A stretch of 64,000 bases of DNA from Adineta steineri (Eukaryota > Rotifera > Eurotatoria > Adinetida > Adinetidae). Below are positions 26,345 through 35,123 of this stretch, piece by piece. The translations under genes were made by a program, and so were the position numbers. Location: contig CAJNOI010000039.1 of NCBI GenBank assembly GCA_905250115.1, forward strand, positions 339,488 through 403,487, written 5' to 3'. Each line of letters starts with the position of its first letter. The stretch's first letter is position 1. Under the pieces are notes generated by a model that was given only the letters and a program-made list of their open reading frames with translations, searched no databases and was not told the origin of the DNA.

Positions 26345-27440
26345 ACCAAAAAATAAAACACTATATATCCCTTGAGAGAGAGAGAAAGAGCATTGAACAA
26401 TCTTCTCTTATTTATATGCATATATGCAAGAGAATTTTTTTTTTATATTTTCTTTTTTTTTTCTTTCTTTCTTTCTTTCTTTTTTTGTTTTGAATTATCA
26501 TTCAACTGAGTAGCTTTGTTATATTCTCTGTGTGTATACGCATGCTCAACTACTCGTATTTTTCTTTATTATTATTAGTCAAGGTGCTTCGATGTGTGTG
26601 AAATGAATTAGAGAAGAACGAACGAACGAACAAACAAATCAGCAGTGGTATTATCTCTACATCTATTTGTTTCATTTACTTTACATCCGTTTCATTTATT
26701 TTATAGTTGGTTGTACGATTTCTCTTTTTTTTTCTCTTTATACATATATATATTCCTATTATGAGACAATATGCTATTCGAACCTTGTCTATGCACCTTT
26801 ACGTTTGTTTTTTTTCCTTCATAGTTCTGGATAAATAAAAAAAAACTACTGCTGCTTCTTCTTCTTTTCGATTTGCTTTATCTTTTTTTTCATATTCGTT
26901 TTTTCTGATGTATTTTTTTTTTCTATTAAAAAAAAAAGATTTTTATGAACATGTCGAGAGAGAAATATTCTCATCTTTGTTTTGCTGATAAACATAATTT
27001 CTTCTTTTTTTTTCTTTTTACATGACCAGACAACAACTTTATGATTGCACTCAATCTAATCGGCATTGATAAATTCTATTGTTCTATTTTTAATCTCAGC
27101 ATAAATTATATTATAGAAAGACAATTAAAAATTCGAATGAAAGAAAAAAGGAATAAATATTGTGATTTTATATCGTGATAAAATTTATGAACGCAAAAGA
27201 ATGCAGTACAACACTTATGTGTAGCTATCTCATCCTTTATTTCCGTCGAGGACTATTGAAGAAAATTGGATTCCAGTCATTTTCTTCCTCCTTCCTTCCT
27301 TATCGAGCTAGTTTTGTTTTTCTATAAAAATAGAGAATGCCTGGATGTTCAGAGTATTTTTTTCTCTATTTATTCTCTTCTTCAGCCAGCAAAATATACA
27401 ATCATTCTTAGAGTTCACTTTCCCTGGAAGTCAAGAAGAT
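26345..27440. other. filamin 3'UTR and spacer to the GNAT gene
   Basis: Non-coding, very T-rich DNA with a CTTT microsatellite (26463-26483). A clean polypyrimidine/CAG acceptor ends at 27385, 55 nt before the chosen ATG of the next gene. I see no other gene. Confidence 0.5.
26463..26483. repeat. CTTT microsatellite
   Basis: Short tandem CTTT run in the filamin 3' region. Confidence 0.75.
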
Positions 27441-28223
27441 ATGCATTCATCATTATTTCGAAAGCATCTTAATGAAAGATATTTTTCATTACCACCAACT
27501 GAAGGTCTCGAATCAATAACATCATCATGTCCATCAACACCTCCTATGTCAGCAACATGGTTAAAACCTCCTCAAATTCATTTATGTATTATGAATGATG
27601 AACATCGTGAACAAGTTTTTGATCTTGTTATCGATTCATTTTTTCGTGATGAACCATTAAATAAATGTTTAGGTTTTGAAATACCTCATGAACCAACTGA
27701 ATTTACTGAACTTATCCTTTCAATTGCATTACAAGATCAATGTTCATTTGTTGCTATTGATGTACAAACAGAAAAAGTTATTGGTGTTATATTAAATATA
27801 ATTAAAGATCAAATACCACTTACAACAAATGATAATCGAAATGAATTAATTATCGATAATTTTCAATCAGAAAAATTACGTTATATATTAAATGTTCTTA
27901 AAAAAGTTCATTGTAATATTGATTTATTTGATGAATTAAAAACTGATCGACTTTTACATATTGTTATTATTGCTATCGATGCACATTACCGTGGTTTACG
28001 ATTAACAGAAAAATTAATACGTGCAAGTATAGAACGTGCTAAAAATGATTTAGATATAACGGCTGCTTTTTCCGAAGCAACAAGTCTTTATTCATCGAAA
28101 GCATTTCGTACACAAGGTTTTCAAATATATGATGAAGTTATCTATGCAAAATATGATGATACACGTTTAGCTAGTCTAGCTGGTGAACATGATCGATGTC
28201 AATTAGTTGCTAAAGCCTTATAA
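27441..28223 (+). CDS. GNAT-family N-acetyltransferase, arylalkylamine (AANAT)-like
   Basis: A single-exon gene of 260 residues, with an in-frame extension to an ATG at 27345. It resembles insect dopamine/arylalkylamine N-acetyltransferases, which move acetyl from acetyl-CoA to an amine. The evidence is an N-terminal FFRDEPLN block (substrate side in that family), a central strand with VIGVILN, and IDAHYRGLRLTEKLIRASIE at the acetyl-CoA pyrophosphate loop, followed by a C-terminal GFQIYDEV strand. The loop normally reads R/Q-x-x-G-x-G/A; here the second glycine is replaced (YRGLRLT), which could alter cofactor binding. I prefer the ATG at 27441 because a good splice acceptor lies at 27384-27385, inside the upstream extension. 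AATAAA follows the stop near 28233. The substrate is unknown. Confidence 0.75.
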   Translation: MHSSLFRKHLNERYFSLPPTEGLESITSSCPSTPPMSATWLKPPQIHLCIMNDEHREQVFDLVIDSFFRDEPLNKCLGFEIPHEPTEFTELILSIALQDQCSFVAIDVQTEKVIGVILNIIKDQIPLTTNDNRNELIIDNFQSEKLRYILNVLKKVHCNIDLFDELKTDRLLHIVIIAIDAHYRGLRLTEKLIRASIERAKNDLDITAAFSEATSLYSSKAFRTQGFQIYDEVIYAKYDDTRLASLAGEHDRCQLVAKAL

Positions 28224-28504
28224 AAAGGAAAAAAATAAATACTTTCGAAGTTTTTTTTTTGTATATCTTAATGTTGTCTGTTATCATTGAAAACCTCTTT
28301 TTCTGTCTGTTTATATCTGATTCTAAATATATTTAATATTTCTGCATTTATATGTACATATACATATATGTATGTGCGTTGTATGTAAGAATGATAAGGG
28401 TTTCGGTTCATCGATTTACTTGATTAGAATATAGAAGGCAAATGTATGTATGTACATGTGCAATAAATAAAAGTTAAAATAGTGATCGTAGAACAACTGT
28501 TTTT

Positions 28505-29542
28505 ATGGCATTAGCAAATGTTATTGAACTATCTACGAGTGATGGCGGTAATATAAATGAAAATATTGATATTTTACCATCACTTTCGACTACTACATCT
28601 CAAATAAAAGTAACAACAGGAAATGAACCAATAACATTAAAAAATCGTTTGCATAGTCCATCTTCATCATCGAATCATAATGAAATTATAACTGTTTTGG
28701 CTGTACCAATAAAAGCTTCCCGTCAATTTAGTGTACAAAGTGGTGGTGTATTAAATGCAGATTCTGCTAATTATGTTCATTTTCAACGTTTACGTCTCGT
28801 AGCTTTCTGGTGTTGTGTTATTTCATTTCTACTTGATATTGGCCTTGGTTTATCAGCATTTATTAATTGTATACGATCAAAAACGTTTGTTGGTTTCTCA
28901 TATTCAGTTGATACATTAATGGATTCTTTATGTACAGGTTTTGTTGCATGGCATTTAATGACAACAACAATTAATGATATGCATCGGCGTGATAGACTTG
29001 CTTGTTGTGTTATTGGTGCATTATTTATTGGTTCATTTCTTGCTATTGAATCTCGTGCTATACAAAGTATGATATTAGCTAGACCGGTTCGACCTGATAT
29101 AGTTGTATTTACATATTCATTAATACATATTATATTATTTACTCTTTTATCAATTGTTAAAATTTTTATAAGTAAACAAATAAAATCGACAGCATTAATG
29201 GCTGATGCATTAAATTCTATCATTGGTCTTATTATGGCATTTCCACTATTATTTTGGGATCGTGTTACATTTTTAAATAAATTTGCACATCTTGATGATC
29301 TTGTACAAGTTTTAATGGCATTATTTTTATTTATTGCTGGATGGAAATTAATTTTAGATTCTATAACAACAATGAATGCTGAATATGCAAGAAATTTACG
29401 TGAAGAAAAATTACGACGAATGTTAAGAGAACATGATGAAGAAATCGATGCAGATTTTGATGCACTTGATATTGATAATCCTCGTATATCTATAGCACCA
29501 ATTGTTGGTACTCGACGATTTTCTGTTATTTCAAATAGATAA
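28505..29542 (+). CDS. TMEM163: TMEM163-like cation (zinc) transporter
   Basis: Intronless, 345 residues. The first 95 residues are a Ser/Thr/Asn-rich cytoplasmic tail. About six hydrophobic segments follow, beginning VAFWCCVISFLLDIGLGLSA. The segment ALMADALNSIIGLIMAF matches ALITDGFNSLVGGVMGF of vertebrate TMEM163, and SVDTLMDSLCTGFVAWH matches its DxxxD-containing earlier helix; these Asp residues form the metal site in the cation-diffusion-facilitator fold. The C-terminus is charged (EYARNLREEKLRRML) and cytosolic. TMEM163 is a zinc-efflux dimer of plasma-membrane, synaptic-vesicle and lysosomal membranes. It lies 281 bp after the GNAT gene on the same strand, and a poly(A)-like AATAAA falls in that gap. 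Confidence 0.85.
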   Translation: MALANVIELSTSDGGNINENIDILPSLSTTTSQIKVTTGNEPITLKNRLHSPSSSSNHNEIITVLAVPIKASRQFSVQSGGVLNADSANYVHFQRLRLVAFWCCVISFLLDIGLGLSAFINCIRSKTFVGFSYSVDTLMDSLCTGFVAWHLMTTTINDMHRRDRLACCVIGALFIGSFLAIESRAIQSMILARPVRPDIVVFTYSLIHIILFTLLSIVKIFISKQIKSTALMADALNSIIGLIMAFPLLFWDRVTFLNKFAHLDDLVQVLMALFLFIAGWKLILDSITTMNAEYARNLREEKLRRMLREHDEEIDADFDALDIDNPRISIAPIVGTRRFSVISNR

Positions 29543-29941
29543 ATAAAATAGAAAAAAAAGAACATATTTGTTTTTCTAAAGAATGAATATCGAATGAATT
29601 TAACGTATTAGATTTATGATTATGTTCAAAGATTTTAAAATAAAATAAAGTTTTATATAATACATATTTTCTCAGCAAATAGAAAAGAAAATATCTGAAT
29701 TTAATTTAACATTATTTAAATAAATAATTCATGGATGTTTTACATAAGAGAATTTGATCTGTTACAATGCATAAATTCATATTTGCATATGTAGTATAAA
29801 ACTCTCCCTAATGTCTTACTTCAACGAAATTTCCCAGTTGAAAGAAATATATTTTTCTTTTATTTCACAGAAAGTAGGTTAATATAATATAGAAAGACAG
29901 ACAGACATAACTAGCCGACAAGAAAAATAAATATATATATA
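29543..29941. other. convergent 3' intergenic region
   Basis: About 400 bp of AT-rich DNA between the stops of TMEM163 (plus) and SAAL1 (minus). AATAAA hexamers occur near 29540 and 29640. No gene is seen. Confidence 0.5.
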
Positions 29942-32528
29942 TCACAAATTAAGCATGTCATCTAATCGTTTATCTAAATTACAAAAATGTTTAATAATTT
30001 TTCGAAAAAGTTCTCGTTGATCTTGATGTAATTGTGCAAATAATGATGGTTCATTGTCTTCTGTTTGTAATGAATCTTGTTTAATACCACGATAAAATAG
30101 TTCAAGAAAAAGTTCATCAACAAGTGTATAAGATGTAGTTGATAAATCTTCGCTAGTTGTTCGTTCATAATCAACTTTTGTTTCATCTTCGCCATCGACA
30201 TGCATTAATTGATTATGACTTTTTGATAATTGATCATCATCAGCTAGATAATTAAAACAAAAAGATGCAAAATTAGTTCATAGATTTATGGTTACAAACA
30301 AATCAGATCACAACATATAGTAGAGCCCATTGTGTCCATACTTTTTTAGACCCGAAGCCAGGTCCGGATCCGATCCTGATGAGCACTAGCCTAAACTCGA
30401 CTTGTACTTTTAGATTCTCAGTAAATTTTTCTACTTGAAATCTGATAGTTGCTTCGAAAATAGTTTTGTTGTTGTTTTTTCTATTATTTTTATAAATTAA
30501 TTTATGATTTTTTTAATAAAATGAATAAAAAATTAAAAAAAAATGTTATGTTGATAACATATTTCTTTCGATCCGGATCCGGTCAGTAAAAGCTTCGATA
30601 ATCCGACCCGGGCCCAGACCCGATGGGCTCTAGCATATAGTTTAGTTTCAATGAGCAAAATAATCGATCTATATTAAAAGTTCAGTTTTTGAAACTAAAC
30701 CTGCTAACTCCTATTCGTGTTCAGCAATTAGGTAGTGTTTGTTCCTGTTTCCTTTAGTACTTCATGGTGAGAGTAAATTAAACATTAGACTGTAACAGTA
30801 ACAACTCGAATAGTCTCTACGATATCCCATTGTCGTTCTTCGAATATCAAGGTTAAAAATACTTATTATCAATAAAATCTAGCGGGTAGGCTGAGGGTGC
30901 GGCGCCCACCCAAAATACGAGACTCCGACAAAGCACTGTTAGGCGGCGCCCACTTAGAACTTTCATTTCACTCATCCGAAAAAGGAAAATCTGGATAAAA
31001 CACTGCTCTTGTGATCATTTTAAGATTTAGAAAAAATTCTTACAAACCTGTTTTTCCATTTGTATTTGATTCATCTGTATCTTTTCTTTTATTCAATGAA
31101 TGAGAATGTGTTCTCGATCGTTGTCTACGTGTTATATGTTTTTGATGATCACGTCTTTGCTTATCTTTATAACATGTATGTCCAATAATAAGAAAATATT
31201 GTAATAATTGTTTATTAAGAATTTTTAATCCATGTTTATAAATAAAAAAATTACATATAGATATACATGATAATAATAAAACACTATGTATTTGTACGAT
31301 ATCATCATGTACTAAAAGTTTAAGAACATTTTCAATAAGTCTCATTATTATTTGACAATGTTCATTTAACATTGTAATAAAATGTTCACATGTTGTATAA
31401 ATTTGTAAACAATTAAATAAATTTTCTAAGATATTATTTATTGTTAATGAATCATTTTCAATTAATGCATTTATAGCTGTTGTTATTGATGTTAAAATTA
31501 GATAAGCAACTTCATTTTGTTCATTAGTTTCAAATAAATTACATTCATCAAATAATACACGTAATAAACAACTACATTGCTCAAGTAATTCTTTATTATA
31601 ACATGATTGTAATATGAAACATAAGGGTTCATATGTTAATTGTACGTGTTCTAACATAAATACACGTGTATCTTGTCGAACAAATAATGTATAAATTAAA
31701 CGAAATAATTGTACAAGTGTTGGACAATCTGAATAATCATCACTTGTTAATATAGATAAGATTGTTGAAAAAAGATTTGAATGTTGACTTATACATAGAG
31801 CAACACTTTTTGTTTGATTGTCTTCTGAAAGATTTCGTTTACAACATGCCATATTTGATAAAATACCAAGTACAATTTCAGTACAACGCTTGTCTTTACA
31901 TTCAACAAGAACAACATTAAATAAATCAAGTGAATTAAATTCAATTAATAAATGTGCAACATCAGCACTCATGCTAACATCCCATAATTCACATAATTCT
32001 GATTCAAATGTTTCATCTAATTCTTGTTTCTTATTAGAATTTGTTGATAAAAAATCATCACCTTGTTGACGAATTCGCGTAAAATTTTCATCATGGAGTT
32101 GTTCAGGAGCAACAAACTGAAATTATAATTTTTTATAAAAAGAACCTTTTCTTTTCATATTTTACTTGTATTAATTTTAGTAAGACTTGACAAAACCATG
32201 ATTTTGAATACATTTCATCACCAACCATATCTGCTCGACTAAGATTATCGACAGGTGGTGGTGAAGGATTACGCATAACACTTGGAGATGATGCTGATGA
32301 TGATAATTGTGTATTTTGAGAATGATTTAACATCTGACGATGAGTTGAATGAATTGGTGGTGTAGAATCAAATTCGAAATGTTGACTAGGTGTGTCACGA
32401 TCATTTGTTGAACGAAGTGACTAAGAAAGAAAAATAAATATATACGCATTAATAATATAATTATTGGTACTTACAGAAAACGATCCAGGATCGTTAGTGG
32501 GTGTAGGAACATTTGCTGTGGATGTCAT
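29942..32528 (-). CDS. SAAL1: SAAL1-like protein (armadillo-type)
   Basis: Four exons: 32475-32528, 32166-32420, 31048-32116 and 29942-30243. Key matches to SAAL1 (serum amyloid A-like 1) are MRNPSPPPVD at the N-terminal side, DEMYSKSWFCQVLLKLIQ (human VYSKHWLFGVLSGLIQ), SELCELWDVSMSADVAHLL (human NEICRVWDMSMDEDVALFL) and GILSNMACC (human GILGNMACF). The rest is helical, consistent with an ARM/HEAT-type solenoid. A basic His/Arg-rich stretch (about 31100-31150) precedes the last exon. Vertebrate SAAL1 is nuclear and linked to cell proliferation and splicing; its function here is inferred. The last intron (30244-31047, 804 bp) is far larger than the gene's others (about 50 bp) and holds repeat elements. 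The ATG at 32528 lies 60 bp after the PPC-gene stop. A three-codon upstream ORF (ATGTTAAAATGA) overlaps the start. Confidence 0.88.
30321..30632. mobile_element. non-autonomous TIR element (hAT-like MITE) in a SAAL1 intron
   Basis: A 312-bp element begins TAGAGCCCAT and ends with its inverse ATGGGCTCTA. Similarity between the arms continues inward, with GGATCC-rich stretches (GGTCCGGATCCG on the left, CCGGATCCGG on the right). The 8-bp flanks ACATATAG (30313-30320) and GCATATAG (30633-30640) differ at one base, as expected for an aged 8-bp target-site duplication typical of hAT elements. It has no coding capacity. GC content at its ends is far above the surrounding intron. Confidence 0.65.
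30895..31005. repeat. GC-rich duplicated motif in the same intron
   Basis: Two diverged copies of a unit starting GGCGCCCAC and ending AAAGCACTG or AAAACACTG occur in tandem (30901-30938 and 30945-31005), in otherwise AT-rich intron DNA. Each unit read backwards begins CAGTGYTTTRTC, which looks like a transposon terminus. This suggests remnants of a further TIR element, but I could not find matching flanks. Confidence 0.35.
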
Positions 32529-32588
32529 TTTAACATGTATCTAAAAGAGATAAGGTGAAGGAATCAATTTTTTTGTGTTTTCTTTCAT

Positions 32589-33038
32589 TTATTTAGAGTC
32601 TTTTTTATTGATAACCAATTCAGGATAACCACTTTCTTTGCACATTTCTCGTGAAAAGATTACATCCTCACACTCTGCCAACATAATTTCAACAGTAGTA
32701 TACACAGTCATTGGATTACCATCTAAAACATGACCACCTACAACATTTCCTTTTCCATCTGAAAATGATCCATGTATATGTTGACCATCACTATCAATTG
32801 TTCCAACTAAACTAACAATTTCATGTGGTGTTTTCAATTCTATTGTATCCGTTGTATTTGCCAATCGTAAAAGAATTGCTTTTACACTTCCCACACACGT
32901 CATTATAAACACCGATCGAAGATTAGCTTCATTCATCAATGTTCGTATACTTGTTAGAACATCCTTATTAGGTGTTAACCGTAACGGATATACTCGTATT
33001 GAGGTTGATATTGGTTGTTTATTAGTCGAAGCTGACAT
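32589..33038 (-). CDS. PPC/DUF296-domain (PD1-like DNA-binding) protein
   Basis: Intronless, 149 residues, essentially one PPC domain. The signature is clear: an N-terminal strand with IRVYPLRLTPNKDVL, then VGSVKAILLRLANT, then VSLVGTID, HIHGSFSDGKGNVVGGHVLD, and a C-terminal VYTTVEIMLAECEDVIF. These match the bacterial/archaeal DUF296 fold, a homotrimer that in plants is attached to AT-hooks. The GGH motif and paired histidines are retained; no AT-hook is present. Free-standing PPC proteins are mainly bacterial and archaeal, with scattered animal members. Together with the lack of introns this makes horizontal acquisition possible. It sits in a minus-strand series, 194 bp after LSM2 and 60 bp before SAAL1. 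The molecular function in animals is unknown. Confidence 0.85.
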   Translation of the reverse strand: MSASTNKQPISTSIRVYPLRLTPNKDVLTSIRTLMNEANLRSVFIMTCVGSVKAILLRLANTTDTIELKTPHEIVSLVGTIDSDGQHIHGSFSDGKGNVVGGHVLDGNPMTVYTTVEIMLAECEDVIFSREMCKESGYPELVINKKDSK

Positions 33039-33232
33039 TATATATTAATCTCAAGTAAAATAAAATAAAAAGAAAGTAAAAATATCAATTTAAAATATGA
33101 ATCATAGAAGTTTCACCGTTGTTTTTATTTTCCTTTTTTTTCTTATATCTATTTACATAAACAGCATCTGAAAGATGACAAGAAAAGAAAGAAAGAAAGA
33201 ATGTTTTTTTTTGTGTTGATCCTATGTCATAG

Positions 33233-33523
33233 TTATTCTTTTCGTGGTTGTGTTACTTCTTTTCGTGTTGCTTCTTGTAATAATTGCGTATCAACATCAT
33301 CCGGTGGTAATTGAATATAACGTATAACAGAACCACGTACGAATGCTGATGTAACCGATTGTATATGAGGATATTTTTCTGGATCAAGTACTTGTACTTC
33401 AGTTAATTTAACATTTAAATATTGATCAACACTATGTAATGTACCAGTGATCGATAGATCATTTTTCAATTCAATAACAACATCTTTGCCAACAAGGGAT
33501 TTAAAAAATGAATAGAATAACAT
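33233..33523 (-). CDS. LSM2: U6 snRNA-associated Sm-like protein LSm2
   Basis: Single exon, 96 residues, the usual LSM2 length. It begins MLFYSFFKSLVGKDVVIELK, nearly identical to human LSM2. Sm1 (SITGTLHSVDQYLNVKL) and Sm2 (FVRGSVIRYIQLP) motifs follow, with the conserved DTQLLQEATRKE tail. It forms part of the LSm2-8 ring on U6 snRNA and the cytoplasmic LSm1-7 decay ring. I chose the ATG at 33523 from homology; a splice-acceptor-like CTAG lies only 2 nt upstream, so the 5' end must come from an upstream exon or a trans-spliced leader. Confidence 0.96.
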   Translation of the reverse strand: MLFYSFFKSLVGKDVVIELKNDLSITGTLHSVDQYLNVKLTEVQVLDPEKYPHIQSVTSAFVRGSVIRYIQLPPDDVDTQLLQEATRKEVTQPRKE

Positions 33524-33652
33524 ATCTAGAAAAAAAACACAAACAAACAAAAATGAGAAAGAAAATTGATAAGTGTAAAATATAAAATTCGTTTAAGAGG
33601 AGGAGGAGAAGAAAAATAACGCTATACAAATTGCTTTGTCTTTATTTTTGTT

Positions 33653-34998
33653 CTAAGAACGATTGTGACGATTTCCTTCACCACGGTGATGATCATCCAT
33701 ATAGTCATCTTTTGATCGTAAATAACTGATCATATCAGGATCATCTCTTTCAACGTGTGCTTCTTTAGCAACCTCTTCTTTTTCCATATCACTGGCAGAC
33801 GGAAGTTTAGGACCTAAATAAAAATGATATTAATTATAATTGAATATATGTTAATAGGGAGATTTATTATACCAGAAGCCATTGCTTTTGATTGTTCAGG
33901 TGTTGGTGCAAGACCACGTCGAGCAAGACTCTCATAAAATTCATCAATTGTCATTGTAGGTGCACTGGGATAGCCAAGACCAATTGCTTTTGATTGTAAC
34001 ATATCACGTGTAATCACCAATGGTTTTAAAGGACGTGAAGGAGGTAGAGGACCAGGTCGTCGATGAGATTCATCATCATTTGTTGGTTCTATTGATTTAC
34101 GTTGAAGTAAAACTCGAAGTTCATCTATAAAGAAAAGCCTATTAAATTAATATATACTTCATATTTCATATTTACCATGTAAATAAACAAGATCATTTAA
34201 TGCTGTATCTACCCACCATCGAATTTTACTTAAATAAAATTTACGTTTAGCTTCTTCATCACTTCCATCATGTTTCATTGCTTCTTCAAATGCTCGCATA
34301 GTTTCTTCTTCTTCACGACGTTTTAAATGACTAAATAAATAATATCATAAATACTTAACATCTACTGTTAATGACACTTACGCTTGAATTTTCGATGCTC
34401 GATCTTGTGCCATTTTCATCATATCAACATCTCTACTGTTCAATTGTTCCATATTACCACAATCATCATTCGTCGGTGCTTTTGGAATTGAATATTTATG
34501 AATTTCATAATTTCTTGTCATTGTTAAAAATTTCGAATAATAATCACATGCATGTTGAACATTAATAAGACGTTGTGATGGTTTTGAACGTTTGGTTTGA
34601 TATAACCAAGCAAGATATGCATTGAGAAGTAAATAACGTATATTTGTTGTTGATACTTCATCAATACTTTCATTATCACTAAATAATTCAAGCGATATAA
34701 GACGCTTTTCTAATGATTCAAGTAAACGTATTGTATGAAGAAGTTTACTTGAATAATCATCTGTTGTTGTGTCAGCCGATGAACTTTGTAAATCATTTTG
34801 ATTTGACCAAGCTATATCAAATAATTGTGAAACTGTTTGAGATTCTTCATTTATATTATCATTATCATTCGAATTAAAATGTTTATGAATGTCATTTGAT
34901 GAGAAATTATGTGTTGGACTAGATGATGATTTTGTTTCATCAGTAGTTGATGATTCATCACAATGTGAATGTGAACTACAACAATGATGATCTGCCAT
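33653..34998 (-). CDS. IGBP1: IGBP1/alpha4 (Tap42) PP2A-family regulatory protein
   Basis: Four exons. The N-terminus is Ser/His/Cys-rich, then a helical TPR-like region includes LLLNAYLAWLYQTKRSKPSQ and a YYSKFLTMTRNYEI block. The C-terminal half matches alpha4: RRPGPLPPSRPLKPLVITRD, then IGLGYPSAPTMTIDEFYE, and the ending HHRGEGNRHN corresponds to the HPRGYGNRQN tail of vertebrate IGBP1. Alpha4 binds and stabilises free catalytic subunits of PP2A, PP4 and PP6. The start is the ATG at 34998. An acceptor-like TTTCAG ends 21 nt upstream of it, inside the 125-bp gap after UTP6. AATAAA lies just after the stop (about 33641-33646 on the reverse strand). Confidence 0.9.
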
Positions 34999-35123
34999 GG
35001 ATTCCGAAATATTAAAAATCTGAAATATATTAAAAACAATCATTTTTTTCTTCAAATGATTAACACAAAATTTTTTTTTATCCAAGTTCGGAAAACAACA
35101 AACAAAAACAAATGAGTTATAGA

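Noticed and set aside
28783..29565. 260-residue open frame on the minus strand
   Set aside because: It is the antisense shadow of the intronless TMEM163-like gene; composition mirrors that gene and there is no family signal.
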